From the NCBI GenBank assembly GCA_035457865.1, contig DATIAR010000016.1:1-29558 (forward strand): DNA of 29,558 nt, given 5' to 3'. Positions 24,309 to 29,558 of the stretch are shown piece by piece. A model generated the notes under the pieces. It was given only the letters and a program-made list of their open reading frames with translations, was not told the origin of the DNA and ran no database searches. The position numbers were made by a program, and so were the translations under genes. The stretch is from UBA8516 sp035457865 (lineage in GTDB: Archaea; Thermoproteota; Nitrososphaeria; Nitrososphaerales; Nitrosopumilaceae). Position 1 is the first letter of the stretch; each line of letters starts with the position of its first letter.

Positions 24309-24760
24309 CTGTGTTTTTTTGAACGAATTTCTGCTATTAAACTTCTCAAGTGAGCTAGATTTCTAACTTGATTTCCGCCAACCTGTTTATACAAATTCCA
24401 ATAATCTTTGTTTGCGATCTCTTTTCTTGATTTTGAGACCTTGATCTGATGTCTCATGGCACGTATCTTTTTTACATAAACTTCCTTTTTACCTACTCGA
24501 GCCCCCTTCCTACCTTTTTTTGAACCTTGTTTAGTTCCACGTCTTCTTCTCTGATGTTTTTTAAAATGTGCTCTACCACGAGAAGTTCCTTTTATTGATT
24601 TTATCTCAATTATCTTTGCAGTAACTAAACTTCGTATGTTATCTCGTGTGATTGCGTCTGCAACATCATCAAGATGATCAGAGTCAAATCTGACTCTATT
24701 TGCCCCTACTCCTAAAATTCTTGAGACTAACTGTCTCTTTGTTTTAAGATTTACTACCAC
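24305..24760 (-). CDS. rpl19e: 50S ribosomal protein eL19 (L19e)
   Basis: A 151-residue, strongly basic eL19. Landmarks are the N-terminal NLKTKRQLVSRILGVGANRV, the RGRAHFKKHQRRRRGTKQGSKKG block, and KIRAMRHQIK with a long C-terminal helix that reaches towards the small subunit. It begins with GTG inside the 3' end of rpl32e (17-nt overlap), so the two are coupled. In many archaea both sit inside the long spc operon between L6 and L18. Here they form an isolated pair. Confidence 0.95.
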   Translation of the reverse strand: MVVNLKTKRQLVSRILGVGANRVRFDSDHLDDVADAITRDNIRSLVTAKIIEIKSIKGTSRGRAHFKKHQRRRRGTKQGSKKGRKGARVGKKEVYVKKIRAMRHQIKVSKSRKEIANKDYWNLYKQVGGNQVRNLAHLRSLIAEIRSKKHS

Positions 24761-25145
24761 TTGTTGACACCCTTGCGTTAAACATCTTGAAGTTTTTCTC
24801 CTTGGCTTTAGCTATAATTGTAAGTCTTTTCTTTTTTCCAACCCCATGGCCAAATCTTACTCCATCGGTTTTTGGATCAAGTTTCTCCAAATCCTTTACA
24901 TTGTAAACTAAATTATCAGTATATCCTGATGGATGTAATCCACGTGTAATTTTTGGTCCACCAAAACCTGCTCTAACAATTTTTGGCCAACCCTTTTTCT
25001 GTTTTCTCTGATGATTGTCAATACCCTTAGGTTTTCTCCACGTTTCTGCAAGTCTATCATATCTCCAACTCTCTTGTCTAATAAAATCTGGTCTACGTTC
25101 TGATATCTTTTTTCGTAATTCCAAGATTTCTTTATTGATCGGCAT
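24744..25145 (-). CDS. rpl32e: 50S ribosomal protein eL32 (L32e)
   Basis: A 133-residue eL32. Diagnostic parts are FIRQESWRYDRLAETWRKPKGIDNHQR, the IVRAGFGGPKITRGLHPSGY region, and the KKKRLTIIAKAKEKNFKMFNAR end. ATG at 25145 is supported by the TATA element ATTTTAAAAT (25164-25173, minus) centred about 24 nt upstream. It is first gene of an rpl32e-rpl19e pair, divergent from the PEPCK gene, with neither spc neighbour (L6, L18) present. Confidence 0.95.
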   Translation of the reverse strand: MPINKEILELRKKISERRPDFIRQESWRYDRLAETWRKPKGIDNHQRKQKKGWPKIVRAGFGGPKITRGLHPSGYTDNLVYNVKDLEKLDPKTDGVRFGHGVGKKKRLTIIAKAKEKNFKMFNARVSTSGSKS

Positions 25146-25163
25146 GTAGAAGACTCTGTTCGA

Positions 25164-25173
25164 ATTTTAAAAT
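25164..25173 (-). promoter_or_regulatory. TATA box of rpl32e-rpl19e
   Basis: ATTTTAAAAT is centred about 24 nt before the rpl32e ATG, giving the pair its own leaderless transcript. Confidence 0.5.
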
Positions 25174-25254
25174 AAATACGTTTCTGGGAACATGATTGGT
25201 TGATTTCTAGCACAGTAAGAGATAATAAGGAAATGGGAGGCGGTGTTTTATCTC

Positions 25255-26865
25255 ATGATTGAGGACTTGAAATCGACAATCACACGTAAATTCGTCTCTC
25301 AACTAGAAGAGATGGGAATTAGAACAGATAAGATACACAGAAACTTGTCTGTCAAAAATATGATTGATTTGGCAGTGCTAAAGAATGAAGGAATTCTTGC
25401 CTCATCAGGGGCACTTTCTGTTAAAACAGGAAAATATACAGGTAGATCACCAGATGATCGTTACATAGTAGATGATGAAGAAACCCATAACAAAGTGGAT
25501 TGGGGCAAAGTCAATCATCCCTTTTCTGAGGAAAAGTTTGATAGACTATTTGAAAAGATGAAAAAATATCTGGAAGGGAAAGAGATGTTTGTTTTTGATG
25601 GATTTATAGGTGCAGATCCTAACAACCGATTACCCATACGTATCATAAATGATCATGTCTGGCAGAATCTTTTTTCAAGGCAGATATTCATACGTCCATC
25701 AGCTGCAGAACTTGAGTCCCACAAACCAGAATTCACTTTAATCGCATTAAACGACTTTAAATCTATTCCAGAGGTTGATGGAACTCGCTCTGATGCATTT
25801 ATTCTGATAAACTTTTCAAGAAAAGTTGTGCTGATTGGTGCTACTTCTTATGCTGGAGAAATAAAAAAGGCAATGTTTTCTGTAATGAATTACATTCTGC
25901 CAGATAGAGGGGTGTTTCCTATGCACTGCTCAGCTAACATTGGGAAAAATGGTGACACTGCTTTGTTTTTTGGTCTTTCTGGCACGGGGAAAACCACTCT
26001 CTCTGCAGATCCAAATAGGATGCTAATAGGAGATGATGAACACGGTTGGTCTGATAAAGGCGTGTTTAATTTTGAAGGTGGATGTTATGCAAAGTGCATA
26101 AACCTCAATAAAGATGCAGAGCCACAAATATGGGATGCAATAAGATCTGGCGCTGTTTTAGAAAATGTTGTAATCGATAAAAATACAATGAAACCAGATT
26201 TTAATGATGGAAGTATAACTGAAAACACCAGAGTTGCTTATCCGCTGGATTACATTCCGGGAGCAGTCATTCCAAGTTTAGGTGGAAATCCAAAAGTAAT
26301 TGTCTTTCTAACTGCTGATGCATTTGGTGTAATGCCACCAATAGCTAGACTGACAAAAGATGGTGCAATGTATCACTTTATGTCAGGATATACAAGTAAG
26401 CTTGCTGGTACAGAAAGAGGAATCACAGAACCAAAGGCAACCTTCTCAGAGTGTTTTGGAGCTCCATTCATGTCGCGCCATGCCTCTGTATATGCAAAGA
26501 TGCTTGGAGAAAAAATCACAAAACACAATACGATTGTTTATCTCATTAACACAGGATGGTCTGGCGGTCCATATGGAATTGGTAAGAGAATAAACATAAA
26601 ATATACAAGAAATATGGTTACGGCCGCCCTTACTGGAAAACTTGACATAGTAAAATATCGTCACGATGACATATTCAATCTAGATGTGCCTACGTCATGT
26701 ACTGATGTACCATCTGAAATACTAGACCCTAGAAACACTTGGGTTGAAAAGGATGCATACGATTTGTCTGCTAGAAAGCTTGCACGCATGTTTATAGAGA
26801 ACTTTAAGAAATTTGGAGAAACACCACAAGAAATACGTGATGCGGGTCCACAAATTTCAGAATAA
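25255..26865 (+). CDS. pckA: Phosphoenolpyruvate carboxykinase, ATP type
   Basis: A 536-residue ATP-dependent PEPCK that interconverts oxaloacetate + ATP and PEP + CO2 + ADP. The nucleotide loop GLSGTGKTT is at 240-248. Also visible are SGALSVKTGKYTGRSPDDR near the N-terminus (oxaloacetate-binding side), LIGDDEHGW just after the loop with the metal-binding Asp residues, and ENTRVAYPLDYIPG. These are ATP-family, not GTP-family, motifs. ATG at 25255 is preferred over GTG at 25243: GATAATAA (25221-25228) lies about 30 nt upstream. A GGGAGG sequence at 25235-25240 could serve either start. In ammonia-oxidising archaea the enzyme feeds gluconeogenesis from the 3-hydroxypropionate/4-hydroxybutyrate cycle. 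Confidence 0.95.
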   Translation: MIEDLKSTITRKFVSQLEEMGIRTDKIHRNLSVKNMIDLAVLKNEGILASSGALSVKTGKYTGRSPDDRYIVDDEETHNKVDWGKVNHPFSEEKFDRLFEKMKKYLEGKEMFVFDGFIGADPNNRLPIRIINDHVWQNLFSRQIFIRPSAAELESHKPEFTLIALNDFKSIPEVDGTRSDAFILINFSRKVVLIGATSYAGEIKKAMFSVMNYILPDRGVFPMHCSANIGKNGDTALFFGLSGTGKTTLSADPNRMLIGDDEHGWSDKGVFNFEGGCYAKCINLNKDAEPQIWDAIRSGAVLENVVIDKNTMKPDFNDGSITENTRVAYPLDYIPGAVIPSLGGNPKVIVFLTADAFGVMPPIARLTKDGAMYHFMSGYTSKLAGTERGITEPKATFSECFGAPFMSRHASVYAKMLGEKITKHNTIVYLINTGWSGGPYGIGKRINIKYTRNMVTAALTGKLDIVKYRHDDIFNLDVPTSCTDVPSEILDPRNTWVEKDAYDLSARKLARMFIENFKKFGETPQEIRDAGPQISE

Positions 26866-26870
26866 ATATC

Positions 26871-28907
26871 TCATGACTGTCTAATCTTTAGCCCTATAAT
26901 TACAGATGCTAAAAGTGCTCCAGAAATTATGAGAATTTGTTTTAATGGGATTTCTAATGTCTCCAATAACTCTAATCCTGTTTTTTCTGATGGTGTATTT
27001 ACTATAATTGTTCCATATGCGTTGTCAATGGTATTGTTAGTAGTAATCTGTACTTCGATCCAATATTCTCCTATATCATATACTGTAAGTGAAGAATTTT
27101 TCATTGGTGTAATTGATGTAAATAAAGTCTCTTCAGTTTCTCGATTTGTTAAAGAAATTTTTGCATATGTCCAATTTTCAGGATAAAATAGATTAAAACT
27201 TAACAACCCATCTTTTTCTTTAGTATTGATTGTGCCTTTTGTTATGTGTACAAGAATAGGAATGTGATAAAGTGTTGTATCATCATCTATTGTTAGCATT
27301 CCCTCAAAATCGCCAAGTTTTTGTTCTGTAATAGATGTCTTGATGTAAAGAAGATCCCCTTTTATAAAATGTTCAAATTTTATACTCTTTTCTTCTGACG
27401 TAATTTCTATTTTCGATGGAATTGTTTTTCCTTGTAAACTTTTCAAATGTAATGACTTTGTACCAGTTTGATTTTCTAAGGAGAGATTGAAAACAAGATT
27501 GTGTGGTATTATAATCAGATCTGCAGAAAATGCTTTTGCAAGATTGATTCGTCCGCTACCAGCTATTTCAACAGGAAAAATATCACCATAAGGATTTGAT
27601 ACCGGGTCTGATGTGGTAGAAAGTAATGAAGCAATCTCAGATGGTTTAAGATCTGGATTTTTCTGTAAAAGTATGGCTGCAGCGCCAGACACATGTGGTG
27701 CAGCAAAACTCGTCCCACTTGTAAGGTTGTATCTATTTCCTATAGATGTGGAATTAACGAAAACACCGGGTGCTACCATGTCAGGCTTTATGTAAAAAGG
27801 TGAGACTGGCCCACGTGAGCTAAATGGAGTCACAAAATCAGGATGATAAAATACATTGAGGTTTGCAATTGTTTCATTTTGTAAGATTGCTTTTAGCGCT
27901 AGTCCATCATCTCTTGACATTGACAGGGCTGGTATTCTTGGTTTGTAATTTGCACCTAAATCTGGATGAACAAGCTCACCAAAAAATATGCCTGGTTCGT
28001 TATTGTAAACTATTATTGCTTTTGCACCACCCTGTGCAGCATTGTATTCTTTTTCAGAAAAAAACACCTTTTCATCCTTGATATCGCTACCTCTTTCGAC
28101 AAGTAAAATGGAATTTTTTACATTTGTATTTACCAGATCACTAACTCTGCCATAGCCACCAAAGATTACCTTTCCAATGATTGGTTCCGGCAATGGATTG
28201 GTTCCACGCATTGGTATTACTTCGTATTGTTTTTTTCCTATTTCTAATGTTGAAACAATACTTGATGTTATGTTGTTATATGAAGCACCTACTGTTATCA
28301 CATCAATACTTTCAGCAGGACTCCCAATTGTCTGAATTCCAGGTCCGCTATTTCCTGCAGCTGTTACAACAATAATTCCGTTTTTTACAGCTTCACTTAC
28401 AGCTCTATCAAGTTCATCATTTGTTCTGTTTACACCTAAGCTTATGTTTATGATATCTGCCTTTTCCTTAATTGCACGGTGTACTGCACTGACTATGAAT
28501 TCTGATGAGACAGATTCGCCAGTTGCTGAAACCCTGTAAGCAAGTAACTTTGCCTTTGGGGCTACTCCTTTTAGATTTCCATCTGCAGCAATTATGCCAG
28601 CCACTTCGGTACCATGACCATTGGTATCAATTGGTTGTTCATCATCGTCTACAAAATCATATCCGCCAACCACCTTTCCATTAGGACCAAAACCAAATAG
28701 ATCAGAATGATTGTAATCTATTCCAGTATCTATTATCGCAATTTTTATTCCATTACCTTCAAAACCTTCATTTCTAGGAAGATCAGCTCCTATCAACGGA
28801 ACACTTTTGTCAAGATAGGTCTCTCCAAATTCTTTAGTTTTTAAATTAGATAAAAGTAATGTAGCACACAAAACAACAAGCAGGCAAAATATGATTTTGG
28901 AATACAT
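26871..28907 (-). CDS. Membrane-anchored subtilisin-like serine protease (S8) with PA domain
   Basis: A 678-residue secreted protease. Residues 1-20 are a hydrophobic signal or anchor. The S8 core starts almost at once: Asp60 (AIIDTGID), His98 (NGHGTEVAG), oxyanion Asn186 (AAGNSG) and Ser400 (SGTSFAAPHVSG) form an intact triad. Between Asn186 and Ser400 lies a protease-associated (PA) insert of roughly 140 residues. After about 450 come Ig-like beta domains, a lysine-poor stalk, and a membrane helix (about 655-673, IPLKQILIISGALLASVIIG) with a short basic end. No I9-type propeptide fits between the signal and the catalytic Asp. It likely acts at the cell surface, in nutrition or envelope turnover. 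A TATA-like element lies about 28 nt upstream. It is convergent with pckA, five nt apart. Confidence 0.93.
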   Translation of the reverse strand: MYSKIIFCLLVVLCATLLLSNLKTKEFGETYLDKSVPLIGADLPRNEGFEGNGIKIAIIDTGIDYNHSDLFGFGPNGKVVGGYDFVDDDEQPIDTNGHGTEVAGIIAADGNLKGVAPKAKLLAYRVSATGESVSSEFIVSAVHRAIKEKADIINISLGVNRTNDELDRAVSEAVKNGIIVVTAAGNSGPGIQTIGSPAESIDVITVGASYNNITSSIVSTLEIGKKQYEVIPMRGTNPLPEPIIGKVIFGGYGRVSDLVNTNVKNSILLVERGSDIKDEKVFFSEKEYNAAQGGAKAIIVYNNEPGIFFGELVHPDLGANYKPRIPALSMSRDDGLALKAILQNETIANLNVFYHPDFVTPFSSRGPVSPFYIKPDMVAPGVFVNSTSIGNRYNLTSGTSFAAPHVSGAAAILLQKNPDLKPSEIASLLSTTSDPVSNPYGDIFPVEIAGSGRINLAKAFSADLIIIPHNLVFNLSLENQTGTKSLHLKSLQGKTIPSKIEITSEEKSIKFEHFIKGDLLYIKTSITEQKLGDFEGMLTIDDDTTLYHIPILVHITKGTINTKEKDGLLSFNLFYPENWTYAKISLTNRETEETLFTSITPMKNSSLTVYDIGEYWIEVQITTNNTIDNAYGTIIVNTPSEKTGLELLETLEIPLKQILIISGALLASVIIGLKIRQS

Positions 28908-28957
28908 TCATTTTTTATCAAAATATCATTAGATAAAATTCATTGTGTAACCAAAGC

Positions 28958-28972
28958 CATAAATTGTATATA
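28958..28972 (+). promoter_or_regulatory. TATA-like region of sod
   Basis: CATAAATTGTATATA contains two overlapping TATA-like elements. The proximal one is only about 18 nt before the ATG and would be too close, so the first (about 26 nt) is more likely in use. The leader is short or absent. Confidence 0.4.
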
Positions 28973-28986
28973 CTCGTGGGATTCGT

Positions 28987-29558
28987 ATGGCAAAATATGA
29001 ACTTCCGAAATTGCCTTATGCATACAATGCGTTAGAACCACACATTGATGCACAGACAATGGAAATACATCATACAAAGCATCATCAGGCATACACCAAT
29101 GGCTTGAACACTGCTCTGGAAAGTCTTAGTGCTGAATTGCAAAATATGGAATTAACCAAGCTGCTATCTAGCATAGACAAAGTTCCTGAAAATGTCAGAG
29201 GTGCAGTAAACTTCCACGGTGGAGGATATGATAACCATGCTCTGTTTTGGAATAACATGAAACCAAATGGAGGTGGAGAACCAGGAGGAAGCGTGGCAGA
29301 TTCCATCAACTCATCTTTTGGTGGCTTTGCTGGCTTCAAAGAAAAGTTCACAAAAGATACTGGCGCAATACAAGGCAGTGGTTGGGGTTGGTTAGTTTAC
29401 AATCCACAAAGCAAGAAAGTTGAATTTACAACCATGCCAAACCAGACTAGTCCAAGAACAAAGGGATTGATTCCTCTGTTGGGGTTAGATGTATGGGAAC
29501 ATGCGTACTATCTGAAATACCAAAACCGACGTCCAGACTACATTGCTGCATGGTGGAA
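28987..29558 (+). CDS. sod: Fe/Mn superoxide dismutase (3' end off the window)
   Basis: The first 190 codons of an Fe/Mn SOD, cut by the right edge probably within the last ~15 residues. Metal ligands are His28 (IHHTKHH), His84 (YDNHALFW), Asp168 and His172 (LDVWEHAYY), all present. Gly80 and Gln153 (PNQTSP) occupy the outer-sphere positions where Mn enzymes have Gly/Gln and Fe enzymes Gln/Ala, so Mn or cambialistic use is favoured. It starts MAKYELPKLPYAY without a signal peptide, so it is cytoplasmic. TATA-like CATAAATTGTATATA lies 15-30 nt upstream. It is divergent from the protease gene. Confidence 0.95.
   Translation, partial: MAKYELPKLPYAYNALEPHIDAQTMEIHHTKHHQAYTNGLNTALESLSAELQNMELTKLLSSIDKVPENVRGAVNFHGGGYDNHALFWNNMKPNGGGEPGGSVADSINSSFGGFAGFKEKFTKDTGAIQGSGWGWLVYNPQSKKVEFTTMPNQTSPRTKGLIPLLGLDVWEHAYYLKYQNRRPDYIAAWW

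Noticed and set aside
24908..25213. Minus-strand open frame overlapping rpl32e in another frame
   Set aside because: Lys/Arg-rich shadow of the ribosomal protein coding sequence; the eL32 frame has all the conserved motifs.
1..29558. CRISPR arrays, insertion sequences, rRNA, attachment sites
   Set aside because: No regularly spaced repeats, transposase motifs, rRNA-like segments or target duplications were found on reading both strands.

Overview
This AT-rich window comes from a chromosome of a Thaumarchaeota/Nitrososphaerota archaeon, most likely of the Nitrosopumilus/Nitrosarchaeum type. The evidence is archaeal information-processing genes throughout, a single unsplit RNA polymerase A gene, a surface protein whose sequence runs into a PEFG-CTERM sorting motif, archaeal-type LeuRS and AlaRS, an archaeal D-aminoacyl-tRNA deacylase, and TATA boxes placed about 24-31 nt before most lead start codons (near-leaderless transcripts). 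No rRNA, CRISPR, insertion sequence or prophage was seen. Coding density is very high and no gene-free stretch exceeds 300 nt.

Layout. 1-740 (-): 5' part of a secreted PEFG-CTERM protein. 916-10203 (+): transcription/translation cluster rpoH-rpoB-rpoA-rpl30e, then nusA-rps12-rps7 behind a likely second promoter. 10234-10337 (-): a tRNA-Gln(CTG) carrying what look like two introns. 10425-12495: a small unknown protein (-), a YkgJ-type cysteine-cluster protein (+) and a geranylgeranyl-reductase-like flavoprotein (-). 12566-18155 (-): leuS directly behind alaS. 18235-18741 (+): unknown conserved-looking protein. 18838-23196: a dispersed ribosomal stalk/secretion cluster in which secE-nusG-rpl11 and rpl1-rpl10 lie on the minus strand, an Lrp/AsnC regulator sits on the plus strand between them, and a UPF0126 membrane protein and rpl12 lie beyond on the plus strand. 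23236-24308 (+): dtdA and a minimal O6-alkylguanine-DNA alkyltransferase, overlapping by 4 nt. 24305-25145 (-): rpl32e-rpl19e. 25255-26865 (+): ATP-type PEP carboxykinase. 26871-28907 (-): membrane-anchored subtilisin-like protease. 28987-29558 (+): Fe/Mn superoxide dismutase, cut by the right edge.

Most genes serve one theme, building and running the transcription-translation machinery: RNAP subunits, NusA, Spt5, ribosomal proteins, two aminoacyl-tRNA synthetases, D-aa-tRNA proofreading, and SecE for export. PEPCK links to central carbon metabolism, and superoxide dismutase to oxygen defence, as expected of an aerobic chemolithoautotroph. I see no clearly new multi-gene system. The best leads are the two-intron tRNA, the tail-less L10 stalk base, the lrp intergenic palindromes, the leader ORF before rpoH, the mutually overlapping secE/dtdA promoters, the subtilase with no visible propeptide, and three genes of unknown or vague function.
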